Source of the DNA: an uncultured Bacteroidales bacterium
GTDB taxonomy: Bacteria > Bacteroidota > Bacteroidia > Bacteroidales > F082
DNA length: 64,000 nucleotides
Direction: 5' to 3'
Assembly (NCBI GenBank): GCA_905234275.1
Contig: CAJOHD010000006.1
Location: 1 to 64,000 of the forward strand
Part shown: positions 44,283-53,896 of the stretch, piece after piece
Numbering within the stretch: the stretch's first letter is position 1
How the letters are laid out: each line of letters starts with the position of its first letter
The notes under the pieces: model-generated
The model's database searches: none
The model's input: the letters and a program-made list of their open reading frames with translations, nothing else
Told to the model about the DNA's origin: nothing
Translations under genes and position numbers: made by a program

Positions 44283-47200
44283 GGTTTTTATTCATAAAGT
44301 ATTCGTTTATCTTTTGTTTATAAAACGGTTGATACTCAATAGGATTCGTACGCAAAAAGTCCTGTTGCTTCTTGATGCTCTCCTCGTAACGAAGCTCATC
44401 GATATTATGGCTCTTTTCGGGACCTTTATACTCGTCAGACTTGCGCTTCTCCTCTTTCTCGCGTTCCTGCTGTGCGTTTTCAGCTTTCAGCATTCGCGAC
44501 ATGATATCTTTGTTACGCTTGATGGTCTGATTCGTAATGCGCTTATTTACAATGTCTTCCTCAAGCTTTTCCATGTCTTTCATTATCTGTTTGATGCCAT
44601 CGTCACCGAGCATGCCGTCTTTCTTCATTTCATCGAGAATTTGCTGCATACCTTCGCGGATGAGCTCCTGTTGAGCCGCCATTCTTGCCAGTTCCTCGTT
44701 CATATTTTCCGATGGAGTGCCGTCTTTTTGCTGTTGTTGCATCTGCTGTTGCATCTTTTTCAGCTGCTCACCAAGTTGATTTTGTAGGTCTCTCATGTTT
44801 TTCATGCTCTTCGGCTTGCCTTGATTTCCCTTGGATTTTCCAGGTTTCGAGCAAGAGCTGCTGCTTGAGCCGTCCATCATTGATTCCATATCGTTGAGTG
44901 ACTCGGCGAGCATCAAAGCGAGGTTGTTCATCGACATCATGGCGTTTTGCTGTTTATGGGTCGCACTGCCGAATTTCAGTTCCAAAACGTCTTGCATTGC
45001 CGACTCTGTCTGCTGGTCGATGACTTGTAACTCGTTGAAAACGAAGTTTTTAACAGATGTTTGACGGTTAGCCATCTTACGCAAGGAGTCTTCCACCATC
45101 GCGAAGTTTTCAGATATTTCTTTCTGGCGTGAAATCTTTTGTGACACTGTCGGGTCGTCTTTCTTCATGACGCTGATTTCCTGCATCAGTTCTTCCTCAG
45201 CATGTGATGAGCGTACTACATTTTCGAGCAGAATCCTCACCAGATAAGCGTCTTCGGCAAGCTGGTCCATGCCGCCACCCATCATCATAGACATCATGTT
45301 TTCCGACATTTCCTTCATCTTCTTGCCGGCTTTCTGTTTCTGTCGTTGGGCATTCTCATATTCGCCTCCATCTTCCGATTCCTCAGCGTTTTCTAAGTCT
45401 TCTTGTATTTCCTCGAAAGCTTCTTCGTCTTTTTTAATATCAAACGAATCGCTCAGACCTTGGTTTTTCTCAATGATGGAATCAAGTTGTTGTTCCATCT
45501 TATTTAATTGATTTTCAGCATCTTGAGCGGAGATGGAGTCGGTTTTTTCCAGAAGCTCGTCAGCCAGTTTCTGCATCTCGTCCATCAGTTGGTTCATGTC
45601 TTTTTCAACCTTCAGCTGTTCAAGAAGCGAGAGGTTGCGGTCCATCATCTGTTGCAGAGCCTCGTTGTTTTTCTTGAGGTCTTTCATGATCTCCTGCATA
45701 CGTTCACGCGGCATCTCGTTGAGCAGCTGCTCAATCTCTTCCATCAGTTTTTTCATCTCGTCGGGGATAACCTCGTCGAAAAGCTTGTTTATCTCTTCCT
45801 GTTTCTTTATAAGCTCTTCAGATGAAAGCTCGTTTTCCTTAATAAAATCTGACAGTTCCTTCTGTTCCTCCTGAATCTTGTTCCATTCCTCCTGAACCTC
45901 TTTTTGTTTCTCGAGCAGTTCTTTCATCTTCTCCTTATCGCTCCAGTCGAGGTCTTTTTTCGACATCAGGTCGCGAAGCATGTCTTCAATATCCTTACGG
46001 AGATTCTGAAGCTCGTCGGAACGCTGGTTGAGGTTGTCGAGTATCTGATTTTCAGTGTTATTAGCGATGGAATCGAGTTGTTCGGTTGTCGGCAGAACCA
46101 GATAAAACACCTCAGAGCGCTTCGATTTCGGACCGTTTATGCCGTCGTTGTCAAAGATCTCGAAATATGCCTTCACCTCGTCGCCACAATAAAGCGTAAG
46201 AGTGTCAGTATCAATGCTATAGTAGAATGAAGTGCGAGTGTTGCGCTTATCGATAGGGATGTTTTTCACGAACGACTGATTCGGTTTGCCATCAACTTCG
46301 AAATGGTAGAGAAGTTTAGTGAAACCATAGTCATCAGCTATGAGACCTGAATAATATGTCTGCTTGGCGAAATCTTCGTGGAAATTCTGCACCTGGATGT
46401 CGGGATAGGCGTCAGGGATGACCTCAACGGTAAATATTATCGGATCTGTTGAATTCCATTCATTTTGTAATGAAGCCGTGAATTTTGTTGATTTTATGGC
46501 TGTAAATTTATAAATGAAATCATCAATTGAAACAGAATCATTGATGAAGATAGTCTTTACATCGCGTGTATGAAAAACAAATTCAACGTCGGTACCTTGC
46601 GGCACGATGATGCGTGTCTTCCCATTCAATGTTTCGTTTTTGCGATGGATATATTTCGGAAACGTCAGTTTTGCCTCGTAATACAGCATTGTCGGGTTTG
46701 GACGGACAATGAGGATTATCATCTGACTACGATAATCACCACCTTCCACATAAAATTCTTCGTTTTGATAGACATTTTTGAAGATGAAGCGGAAATTGTT
46801 GGTATTCAATTGGTTCATCATTCTGATTCCCGTGTTGGATTTGATATAGAACGCATCGGGAATGCGCTCGCCGGTGACGTGGATGTTGAATTCAATATCT
46901 TTGCCTTGCGATGCTTCAAGATTTGTTGCGGAAAGCTCGACGTTGAAAGGAAGCGGTTTTTCAAAATCCTGAGAATAGTTGAAAATGCGTTGTGCGGGTT
47001 TCTTTGAAAAATCTGGTAAAAATATCAATGTCACAGCTAAAACGACGAAAGCTATCCCGAAAATTTTCAGATATTTGTAATTTTCTTTCAGGTTGACCGC
47101 ATCGGAGAAGTTGATAGGTTTCAGATGTTCGGTGCGCTGCTCAATTGTTGCGATAAGCAGTTGATTATCAGTATTTTGTGATAGTTCGTTTGATAATTGG

Positions 47201-47532
47201 ATGGTATTCAGCAGTTTGTCGCTGATTTCCGGGAAGAATTTTCCGATTATCACTGACGCTTGTTCATCGGACATCTTTTTGCGGAAGCGGATGAGGTTGG
47301 CGACAGGGATTGCGAAGTGGAAGATGGCGACAAACAATGTGCCGAGGATGAACAGCAGTAACAGCACGAGTCTGCCTTTCTGTGGAAGCCATGAGAAATA
47401 CTCTATCCCATTGATTATCAAGAATAAGGCAATAATCAAGACAAGCCCTATCAGTGCGCCTTGGATGAGGCGGTTGAGGTAGAACTTCCTGATGAAGCGC
47501 TCAATTTTCGATATCAGAGTAGAATTCGCCAT
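44269..47532 (-). CDS. DUF4175 family large membrane protein
   Basis: From the ATG at 47532 the 1087-residue protein has two or three N-terminal membrane helices (about 20-75 and one near 150), then a beta-rich region (about 190-490). A very long acidic, methionine- and glutamine-rich coiled coil fills about 490-1060, with runs such as QLKKMQQQMQQQQKD. This is the layout of DUF4175, a Bacteroidota family of unknown role. The last residues RHFD and the stop come from the dispersed repeat. A TTG start at 47550 is excluded because it lies inside the promoter box (47548-47555). Confidence 0.88.
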   Translation of the reverse strand: MANSTLISKIERFIRKFYLNRLIQGALIGLVLIIALFLIINGIEYFSWLPQKGRLVLLLLFILGTLFVAIFHFAIPVANLIRFRKKMSDEQASVIIGKFFPEISDKLLNTIQLSNELSQNTDNQLLIATIEQRTEHLKPINFSDAVNLKENYKYLKIFGIAFVVLAVTLIFLPDFSKKPAQRIFNYSQDFEKPLPFNVELSATNLEASQGKDIEFNIHVTGERIPDAFYIKSNTGIRMMNQLNTNNFRFIFKNVYQNEEFYVEGGDYRSQMIILIVRPNPTMLYYEAKLTFPKYIHRKNETLNGKTRIIVPQGTDVEFVFHTRDVKTIFINDSVSIDDFIYKFTAIKSTKFTASLQNEWNSTDPIIFTVEVIPDAYPDIQVQNFHEDFAKQTYYSGLIADDYGFTKLLYHFEVDGKPNQSFVKNIPIDKRNTRTSFYYSIDTDTLTLYCGDEVKAYFEIFDNDGINGPKSKRSEVFYLVLPTTEQLDSIANNTENQILDNLNQRSDELQNLRKDIEDMLRDLMSKKDLDWSDKEKMKELLEKQKEVQEEWNKIQEEQKELSDFIKENELSSEELIKKQEEINKLFDEVIPDEMKKLMEEIEQLLNEMPRERMQEIMKDLKKNNEALQQMMDRNLSLLEQLKVEKDMNQLMDEMQKLADELLEKTDSISAQDAENQLNKMEQQLDSIIEKNQGLSDSFDIKKDEEAFEEIQEDLENAEESEDGGEYENAQRQKQKAGKKMKEMSENMMSMMMGGGMDQLAEDAYLVRILLENVVRSSHAEEELMQEISVMKKDDPTVSQKISRQKEISENFAMVEDSLRKMANRQTSVKNFVFNELQVIDQQTESAMQDVLELKFGSATHKQQNAMMSMNNLALMLAESLNDMESMMDGSSSSSCSKPGKSKGNQGKPKSMKNMRDLQNQLGEQLKKMQQQMQQQQKDGTPSENMNEELARMAAQQELIREGMQQILDEMKKDGMLGDDGIKQIMKDMEKLEEDIVNKRITNQTIKRNKDIMSRMLKAENAQQEREKEEKRKSDEYKGPEKSHNIDELRYEESIKKQQDFLRTNPIEYQPFYKQKINEYFMNKNRHFD

Positions 47533-47547
47533 AATACTATAAATTTG

Positions 47548-47555
47548 CAAAAATA
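47548..47555 (-). promoter_or_regulatory. Minus-7 box of the DUF4175 gene
   Basis: On the minus strand this reads TATTTTTG followed by C, 15 nt before the ATG at 47532. Confidence 0.6.
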
Positions 47556-47598
47556 CGAAAAAGTCTTTATTTAACAGCTAATAATTTTCATATTTTAA

Positions 47599-47655
47599 TG
47601 CCATTTCCGAAATGCTCACAGTACCCTATGGTAGGTCGCATTTCTGCAAATGGCA
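47599..47655. other. Three-helix nested hairpin between divergent genes
   Basis: TGCCATTT (47599-47606) pairs with AAATGGCA (47648-47655), GAAATGC (47609-47615) with GCATTTC (47638-47644), and TACC with GGTA at the tip. Small internal loops separate the helices. No T run follows, so it is not a plain terminator. Confidence 0.65.
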
Positions 47656-47711
47656 TCAATAATCTTTTTAAGTTATGGTATCGTTAAAAATGATGAGTGA
47701 GCTGTTAAAAA

Positions 47712-47727
47712 TCATTATTAATGATGA
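47712..47727. promoter_or_regulatory. Candidate metal-regulator operator upstream of the permease
   Basis: TCATTATTAATGATGA, identical to the 16-mer at 59797-59812 and close to the palindrome at 59765-59780 before feoB. It lies exactly 23 nt upstream of the minus-7 box at 47751. A half site AATGATGA lies 17 nt further upstream. Confidence 0.6.
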
Positions 47728-47750
47728 GCTGTTTATGTTTTAAAATGCTG

Positions 47751-47758
47751 TAATTTTG
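47751..47758 (+). promoter_or_regulatory. Minus-7 box of the metal permease gene
   Basis: TAATTTTG followed by C, 19 nt before the ATG at 47778. Confidence 0.6.
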
Positions 47759-47777
47759 CATTGTTAATGATTTTGTT

Positions 47778-49052
47778 ATGCGAGAAATTTGGAATCTTAT
47801 TAATGAGATGTCGCCGTATCTGCTTTTAGGGTTCGGCTTTGCGGGATTGCTGCATGCTTTTGTGCCTTCGCGGGTATATCACCGTTACCTATCGAAAAAC
47901 GATTTCCGTTCAGTTTTTTGGGCGGCGATGATAGGAGTGCCTTTGCCGTTGTGTTCGTGCGGTGTCATTCCGACGGCTATGTCGTTGCGCAAGGAAGGGG
48001 CGTCGAAAGGTGCGACGACTTCGTTTTTGATAGCTACGCCACAAACCGGTGTGGATTCTATTTTAGCCACAGCGTCGTTGCTTGGTATACCTTTCGCTAT
48101 CATCAGGCCTATTGCGGCTTTGGTGACGGCTCTGTTTGGCGGGCAGCTGGTGAACATTGCAACGCGAAACGAGAAATCGGATAATTCGGAAGTTATCAGA
48201 AAAGCTTCTGATGAAAGGCCAAAAGGCTTCTGGAACAAGATTAAAGAGGCTTTGAAATACGGTTATTTCGAGATGATGCAGGATATTGGCAAGTGGCTGA
48301 TGATAGGTCTGGTGGTAGCTGGTTTGATTACGGTTTTCGTGCCTGACGATTTCTTCCTTTATTTCAACGACAAACCGTTGCTCACCATGTTGATGGTGCT
48401 TGTGGTCTCAGTTCCGATGTACGTTTGTGCGACGGGCTCCATCCCGATTGCGGCAGCTCTGATGCTGAAAGGCATTTCACCTGGTGCCGCGTTGGTTCTC
48501 CTGATGGCAGGACCGGCCTGCAATATGGCGTCGATTATGGTGATTCGGAAGGCTTTGGAAAAGAAGACGATGTGGGTTTATCTGTTTTCAATAATCTTGG
48601 GAGCAATAACCTTCGGTCTTATTATCGACCTTGTTTTGCCTACTGAATGGTTTACTTCAAGCATTGTAGCCACCAAAGAAAGCTGTCATGAGGCGCCAGC
48701 TGTTTTCAATGTGATTTGCAGCGTGGTTTTGGGAATTTTGCTTATCTTTGCGCTGATTATGAGGCGTCATCACCATTGCGACTGCGGTTGTGATGACCAT
48801 GACGACCACTGCGAATGCGAGTCTCATTCTCATGAAAATCATACAGTTATGAATAAGAAACAGTTTAAAGTTGATGGCATGATGTGCAACCATTGCCGTG
48901 CCAATGTTGAGAAGGGTCTCAAAGCCCTCGAAGGTGTTGAAAATGTGGAAGTTGACCTTGCTTCAGGAATGGCTGTCGTTGAAGGCGACGTCAGTGATGA
49001 AGAGGTTGTCAAAACAATCGAAGGCCTTGGATATCAAGGGAAGAGAATGTAA
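47778..49052 (+). CDS. SO_0444-type Cu/Zn efflux permease with C-terminal HMA domain
   Basis: The 424 residues form an 8-10 helix permease with the signature PLPLCSCGVIPTAMSLRKEG and a second half motif AGPACNMASIMVIRKALE. These match the DUF318/SO_0444 efflux family. A His/Cys/Asp-rich loop (about residues 331-352) could bind metal. A heavy-metal-associated domain with GMMCNHC (about 365-371) follows. The likely role is export of copper or zinc. The promoter shares an operator-like palindrome with the ferrous iron transporter gene feoB, so it may answer to iron or another divalent metal. Confidence 0.88.
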   Translation: MREIWNLINEMSPYLLLGFGFAGLLHAFVPSRVYHRYLSKNDFRSVFWAAMIGVPLPLCSCGVIPTAMSLRKEGASKGATTSFLIATPQTGVDSILATASLLGIPFAIIRPIAALVTALFGGQLVNIATRNEKSDNSEVIRKASDERPKGFWNKIKEALKYGYFEMMQDIGKWLMIGLVVAGLITVFVPDDFFLYFNDKPLLTMLMVLVVSVPMYVCATGSIPIAAALMLKGISPGAALVLLMAGPACNMASIMVIRKALEKKTMWVYLFSIILGAITFGLIIDLVLPTEWFTSSIVATKESCHEAPAVFNVICSVVLGILLIFALIMRRHHHCDCGCDDHDDHCECESHSHENHTVMNKKQFKVDGMMCNHCRANVEKGLKALEGVENVEVDLASGMAVVEGDVSDEEVVKTIEGLGYQGKRM

Positions 49053-49055
49053 GAA

Positions 49056-50414
49056 TTATTCTTTCACAATTCTTGTTGCAAACTCTTTCCCATTTGTTGT
49101 TCCAACCTTTATCAGATAGATGCCAGAATTGAGATTTGCAATGTTGATTGTGTTTTCATCGGCATTGCAAATCGTTGAAAAGACAGTTTGCCCAATGATA
49201 TTGAAAATCTCAATTTTTAAGAGATTGTCTCCAGAGATTGTTACAACGCTGTTTGCTGGGTTGGGATAAACTGATATTTTATTTTCAAAAACAGTTTCAT
49301 CAACGGAATAATATATTGCAAAAATAGGGAAGCCACGGTTAACATAAAGGTCGTCCATGGCGTAAAAATTGCCGCCATCATTCAGAAGATTAACAAAATC
49401 CTGAGTTTTCATTTCGGATTCAGATTTTGGGGAGCCGTAATCGTTAATGCTTGCTATAGTGTTGATATAGTAACAGTTATCGACATTTATTGTGATGTTT
49501 TCATAATCGGTTTTAGCGATAATTCCGCCAACATTCGCAGCTTCGATATTGCCGGCATTATAACAAGAATTGATGAAAATATCGTTTAACGAATTGATGT
49601 GTTCATTCATGTCGCCGACAATGCCTCCGGCGTAAGAGTTTTCGCAGTTAACCATGATGTTTCCGGTGTTATAGCTATGAGATATATCGGTGATAATCAA
49701 TCCGCTGATTCCACCGATTTTACATTTGTTACAGTTGGATAATTCAATGTTTAAATCACTAGTATTATTGCATGATTCTATAAAATTAGCTTCGCCAGCT
49801 ACACCACCTGTATAACAGTGACCCAAATATGCAGAGTTTACTGTTATTGTCCCGTGATTGCTGCAATTTATTATAGAGTCACACATACCGACAATGCCTC
49901 CAACACTTAAATAATCAATACCATCAATTGTGATGTTACAGTAATTATGACAATTTTCAACCAATGGAGCCGAATAGGTTATCATACCGAAATTATTGAA
50001 CTCTTCTTCACGATAAACATCTGAACCTTTGGTTGTAAGATTTTTGATATATCCGTTATAAGTATGGAAAAACAAGGTATTTGAAGGATTATATATTGTG
50101 TGATTGTCGCCGTCGAAATAACCGTTAAACTCTGGACAAGTTATATACGGAAGGTCACCTATCGGATTCCAATGCCTGTTGTCGATGTCGATGTCGGTTG
50201 TGAGTTTCCAATATTTGGGCTCTTGTGAACAATAAGTAAACATTGACATATAAGCCAATTGTGCTGCATTTTCAATAAGGATAGGGTCATCGGCGGTGCC
50301 TGCATGAATGGTGTCCCAAGGTTCAACAGAACCGTCCCAAACTGAAATCTGTGCGTTGAGTGCCAAAGTCATCAGCATTGCAATCATTGTAAATAAGATC
50401 TTTTTCATAGTCAT
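49056..50414 (-). CDS. T9SS-secreted protein with GLUG-like repeats
   Basis: The 452 residues have a signal peptide (ending LALNAQIS), then a segment starting GTADDPILIENAAQLAYMS. A run of beta-helix-type repeats follows (about 90-320), with units such as GGIVGMCDSIINCSNHGTIT and AGGIVGDM. These resemble GLUG repeats of surface adhesins. A T9SS sorting tail (VYPNPANSVVTISGD, then LNSGIYLIKV) ends the protein. Its promoter has the same architecture as that of the adjacent TPR/HTH regulator, so it is probably a target of that regulator. The start may be 50414 or the in-frame ATG at 50408. Confidence 0.82.
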   Translation of the reverse strand: MTMKKILFTMIAMLMTLALNAQISVWDGSVEPWDTIHAGTADDPILIENAAQLAYMSMFTYCSQEPKYWKLTTDIDIDNRHWNPIGDLPYITCPEFNGYFDGDNHTIYNPSNTLFFHTYNGYIKNLTTKGSDVYREEEFNNFGMITYSAPLVENCHNYCNITIDGIDYLSVGGIVGMCDSIINCSNHGTITVNSAYLGHCYTGGVAGEANFIESCNNTSDLNIELSNCNKCKIGGISGLIITDISHSYNTGNIMVNCENSYAGGIVGDMNEHINSLNDIFINSCYNAGNIEAANVGGIIAKTDYENITINVDNCYYINTIASINDYGSPKSESEMKTQDFVNLLNDGGNFYAMDDLYVNRGFPIFAIYYSVDETVFENKISVYPNPANSVVTISGDNLLKIEIFNIIGQTVFSTICNADENTINIANLNSGIYLIKVGTTNGKEFATRIVKE

Positions 50415-50448
50415 AAGATTTTAAGTTTAACAATTTTGTTTACGACGA

Positions 50449-50504
50449 CAAAATTATTTCCAAAAAGCAGCTATGTCAAGGAAAACTGGGTACGAAAAGG
50501 TACG
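50449..50504 (-). promoter_or_regulatory. Promoter of the T9SS GLUG gene with GGTACG direct repeats
   Basis: Minus strand: minus-7 TAATTTTG (50456-50449), 17 nt, minus-33 TTGACA (50479-50474), 9 nt, then two CGTACC units 10 nt apart (GGTACG on the plus strand at 50489-50494 and 50499-50504). Confidence 0.65.
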
Positions 50505-50508
50505 ATTG

Positions 50509-52152
50509 TCATTCGATTGCGATGTTACGCAATGTTGTTGTAAGATCGAAATCGGAAGTAAGAATCTTTTTCAGTTTGCGGCTGCGGTCGCTTACGGTGG
50601 AGTACGCTTTTTGCATAAACGCCGCGATGTCGGGCTCTTTCATGCCGAGCAGATAGAGGATGCAGTAGTTCACATCGTCATTGGTGAGCTCCGGATATTT
50701 GTTTCTGATACGCTCAGTGAAGCCGTTAAGATGGTTGTCGGCTGCAGTCCGCAACGTCAGCAGCTGTTCTTTGTCGAGCGCGAAATCCTTGTAAATGGTG
50801 CAATCCATTTTCGACTTGAACTGCTGCTCGTGCGCTGTTTCGAGGATGTATTGACAAACAGGCTCGTTGATAAAGGCGTTATAGCCGTCCATGTTTGCCT
50901 CTTTTTTGAAAGTGTTAAGTTTTCTTTTGTGCCGAATCACCAAAAAAACAGCAATTACAATTATTATGGCGATTGCAACAATTATAATAATGGTGATTTC
51001 GTGCCTCTTTTTCTGTTGTTCCAATGCCAGAGTTTGCTCGTGTTTTTGTTTGAGATAATCTTGAAACATGCCGGTGAGCTGCCATTCGTCGGCTTTTGTG
51101 CCGAATTCAGGCGGAGTGTTTTCGGTGATGAATCGCGAGTAGGAATCCGCTTTTACGGTGTCTGCTAAATGATTGTAAATCTCATAAAGATGGTTGGCGC
51201 TTTGCGTCCTCAGGAAAATATCAGGCGCGTCGTTGAAGACTTCGTTGAGATAAATAAGAGCCGTATCGTATTGGTTTTCAAGAATATAAATATAACCAAG
51301 ACCTAAATACCGGTCATATATCTCATAATCTTCACCTGTTTTGATAATGTTTTTTAATGATTTTATTGCCTTTTCTCCATCATTATCAACAGTATATGTG
51401 GCAATTGTCTTCCTATTTATGACATTTCGATACAGAAGGCTGTTAGTGTCGGAAATATTATCCAAAGAGAGGTTGTAATAATAGATTGCGCTATCGGCTT
51501 TCTCTCCTTTTTCAAACTCATAACCTATGAAAAATAATGTGTTAGCTAAGTTTGAGCGAGGGTCACGTTTTTTGTATTCGAGTGCGTTTTTGTAGAAAAC
51601 GATAGCCTGTTCGATGAGGAATTTGTCAGAATAGATATTTGCCAAACGAGTGTAAATCAACGAAATAAATTTGGGATTGCAATCGAAAGACTGCACGATT
51701 TCGAGAGCCTTGTAATATTGCTGGCAAGCCTCGAAAACACTGTCGTTTTCATAAAAACCAACGCCATTCATGTAATGGGAGCGGGCTGATAGTATAGCGG
51801 CGATTTCGTCTTTGGGATTAGCTTTGAAAACGCTGTCAAAATAGGCGAGAGCGTCAAGAAGTTCGGTGCGAACAAGCTGCGGAGCGTCGTTTTTGTAGAG
51901 GGCTTCGGAAACAAGGAGATAATAATAATGGTTGTCTAAAATATCGGAGATTTCTCCACTACGCTCCGCTTCGGTCGAAATGACGGAAAGCATCATGAAT
52001 GCCGAATCGGGCCGTTGTTGCATGACGCTGTCGATTTCAATAAGTTCTGGCGATAGTTCAAGCTGCGATGTCTTGTTTGAAACGCTGTTAGAACAAGAAA
52101 TAATCATTAAGGCGATTACGCCTGATAACAATAAAGCTTTGAATTTTTTCAT
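50509..52152 (-). CDS. Membrane TPR regulator with C-terminal helix-turn-helix-like region
   Basis: The 547 residues begin with a lipoprotein signal (IALMIISC, Cys20). Degenerate TPR repeats fill about 30-360 and a transmembrane helix lies near 390-410 (IIIVAIAIIIVIAVFLVIR). The C-terminal domain has LTNDDVNYCILYLLGMKEPD followed by AFMQKAYSTVSDRSRKLKKI, which looks like a LuxR-type helix-turn-helix. Residues about 57-69 (VISTEAERSGEI) are translated from a half copy of the dispersed repeat. It probably regulates itself and the T9SS gene behind it, since both promoters carry the same direct repeats. Confidence 0.8.
   Translation of the reverse strand: MKKFKALLLSGVIALMIISCSNSVSNKTSQLELSPELIEIDSVMQQRPDSAFMMLSVISTEAERSGEISDILDNHYYYLLVSEALYKNDAPQLVRTELLDALAYFDSVFKANPKDEIAAILSARSHYMNGVGFYENDSVFEACQQYYKALEIVQSFDCNPKFISLIYTRLANIYSDKFLIEQAIVFYKNALEYKKRDPRSNLANTLFFIGYEFEKGEKADSAIYYYNLSLDNISDTNSLLYRNVINRKTIATYTVDNDGEKAIKSLKNIIKTGEDYEIYDRYLGLGYIYILENQYDTALIYLNEVFNDAPDIFLRTQSANHLYEIYNHLADTVKADSYSRFITENTPPEFGTKADEWQLTGMFQDYLKQKHEQTLALEQQKKRHEITIIIIVAIAIIIVIAVFLVIRHKRKLNTFKKEANMDGYNAFINEPVCQYILETAHEQQFKSKMDCTIYKDFALDKEQLLTLRTAADNHLNGFTERIRNKYPELTNDDVNYCILYLLGMKEPDIAAFMQKAYSTVSDRSRKLKKILTSDFDLTTTLRNIAIE
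51946..51984. repeat. Half copy of the GTCATT repeat inside the TPR regulator gene
   Basis: On the minus strand GTCATTTCGACCGAAGCG, continuing to GTGGAGAAATCTCC. It is read in frame as VISTEAERSGEI, the same reading frame as in the hydrogenase regulator gene. Confidence 0.85.
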
Positions 52153-52168
52153 ATCAAATTTAAAACGA

Positions 52169-52224
52169 CAAAAGTAGTGGTTTTATAGAAATTTGTCAAG
52201 AAAAAATGGTACGGATTGGTACGG
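52169..52224 (-). promoter_or_regulatory. Promoter of the TPR regulator with GGTACG direct repeats
   Basis: Minus strand: minus-7 TACTTTTG (52176-52169), 17 nt, minus-33 TTGACA (52199-52194), 8 nt, then two CCGTACCA units 10 nt apart (TGGTACGG on the plus strand at 52207-52214 and 52217-52224). Confidence 0.7.
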
Positions 52225-52378
52225 AAGACCATTTTCACGCAGAAACAGCAGAAAATATCTGCGAAATCTGTGAGCGTTAGCGAACTAAATCCATGTGGTA
52301 GAATTTGTGGTAGAAAAAATCTGAGTTATCTGCGAAATCTGCGAGAGAATTTTTTATTTTTGCAAAAATTTTTGAGAA

Positions 52379-53896
52379 ATGAAAGAAGTAAGAGTACGTT
52401 TTGCTCCAAGTCCGACCGGACCGTTGCATATAGGCGGCGTGAGAACCGCTTTGTATAACTACCTTTTTGCCAAAAAAAGCGGCGGAAAGATGCTGCTGCG
52501 CATTGAGGATACCGACCAGACACGTTTTGTGCCGGGCGCTGAGGAATATATCATAAAATCGCTCGACTGGTGCGGCATAAAGTTTGATGAAAGCGACATA
52601 GTTGGCGGCCCTTACGGTCCATACAAACAGAGCAACCGCAAGCCTCTCTACAAACAATACAGCGATGAGCTCATCGCGAAAGGCCATGCTTACTATGCAT
52701 TCGACACAGCCGAAGAACTCGACAACCTCCGCAAGGAAGCAGAAGCACAGAAAAAGACCTTCATCTATAATGCCGAGACTCGTCAGGAACTGCGTAACTC
52801 GTTGACAATGACCAAAGAAGATGTTGATGAGCTGCTTGCAAACGGCACTCCTTACACTGTGCGTTTCATGATACCTGAGAACTACGTAGTGGAGATGCAC
52901 GACATCATCCGTGGAGATATCAAGGTGAACACCAACACTTTGGATGATAAGGTTTTGTTCAAGTCAGATGGCATGCCGACATACCACTTGGCAAACATCG
53001 TCGACGACCACCTGATGAAGATTTCGCACGTGATCCGTGGTGAGGAATGGCTGCCATCGATGCCATTGCATGTGCTTCTGTATCAGGCATTTGGATGGGA
53101 AGCTCCAGAGTTTGCGCACCTTCCATTGTTGCTCAAGCCAGACGGCAACGGAAAGCTCAGCAAACGTGATGGCGACCGCCTCGGATTCCCAGTATTTCCT
53201 ATGCAATGGGAGAATCCTGAGACGCATGAGATTTCGTCGGGTTACAAGCAGTCGGGATACTATGCTGAGGCATTCATCAACATGCTTGCATTGCTTGGCT
53301 GGAACCCTGGGACAGAGCAGGAAATCTTCTCGATGGACGAGCTTATCCAAGCGTTTTCTTTCGACCACTGCAGCAAGTCGGGAGCAAGATTCAACGTGGA
53401 AAAGGCGAAATGGTTTAACCACGAATATCTGATGCGCCGCTCGAGTGAGGAAGTGGGCAAGGAATATCAGGAATGGCTGAAGGCTGAAAAGAACATCGAC
53501 GCTGATATTGAATACGTTACAAAGGTTGCGGCATTGGTGAAAGACCGCGTCAACTTCGTGAAAGAGATGTGGGATCAGAGCTTCTTCTTCTTTGAGGAGC
53601 CTACAACTTATGACGAGGTGACGGTGAAGAAACGCTGGAAAGAAAACTCGGCAGACTTGATGCGCCAGGCTTCGGAAGTGATAAAGAATATCGACGATTT
53701 CAGCGCAGAGAACATCGACAAGGTTTTGAACGAATGGATTACCAAGAACGAACTCGGCATGGGACCGGTGATGAACGGCCTCCGTCTGATGCTGGTAGGT
53801 GCAGGTAAAGGTCCGCATATCCATGAAATCCTTGGACTCATTGGTAAAGACGAGGCGTTGAAACGTATTGAAAAAGGAATTGAAATTTTGAAATGA
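52379..53896 (+). CDS. gltX: Glutamyl-tRNA synthetase
   Basis: Charges tRNA-Glu. The 505 residues hold the HIGH-type motif FAPSPTGPLHIGGVRTALYN at about 9-28, IEDTDQTRFVPG, and the KMSKS equivalent KLSKRDGDRLGFPV. The C-terminal anticodon-binding part is helical. A box TATTTTTG lies about 25 nt before the ATG. The stop is followed at once by a pair of repeat half copies. Confidence 0.97.
   Translation: MKEVRVRFAPSPTGPLHIGGVRTALYNYLFAKKSGGKMLLRIEDTDQTRFVPGAEEYIIKSLDWCGIKFDESDIVGGPYGPYKQSNRKPLYKQYSDELIAKGHAYYAFDTAEELDNLRKEAEAQKKTFIYNAETRQELRNSLTMTKEDVDELLANGTPYTVRFMIPENYVVEMHDIIRGDIKVNTNTLDDKVLFKSDGMPTYHLANIVDDHLMKISHVIRGEEWLPSMPLHVLLYQAFGWEAPEFAHLPLLLKPDGNGKLSKRDGDRLGFPVFPMQWENPETHEISSGYKQSGYYAEAFINMLALLGWNPGTEQEIFSMDELIQAFSFDHCSKSGARFNVEKAKWFNHEYLMRRSSEEVGKEYQEWLKAEKNIDADIEYVTKVAALVKDRVNFVKEMWDQSFFFFEEPTTYDEVTVKKRWKENSADLMRQASEVIKNIDDFSAENIDKVLNEWITKNELGMGPVMNGLRLMLVGAGKGPHIHEILGLIGKDEALKRIEKGIEILK

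Noticed and set aside
50473..51168. 231-codon plus-strand frame opposite the TPR regulator
   Set aside because: No domain or signal is seen. The minus-strand gene has a lipoprotein signal, TPRs and a helix-turn-helix-like end, and this frame overlaps the downstream promoter.
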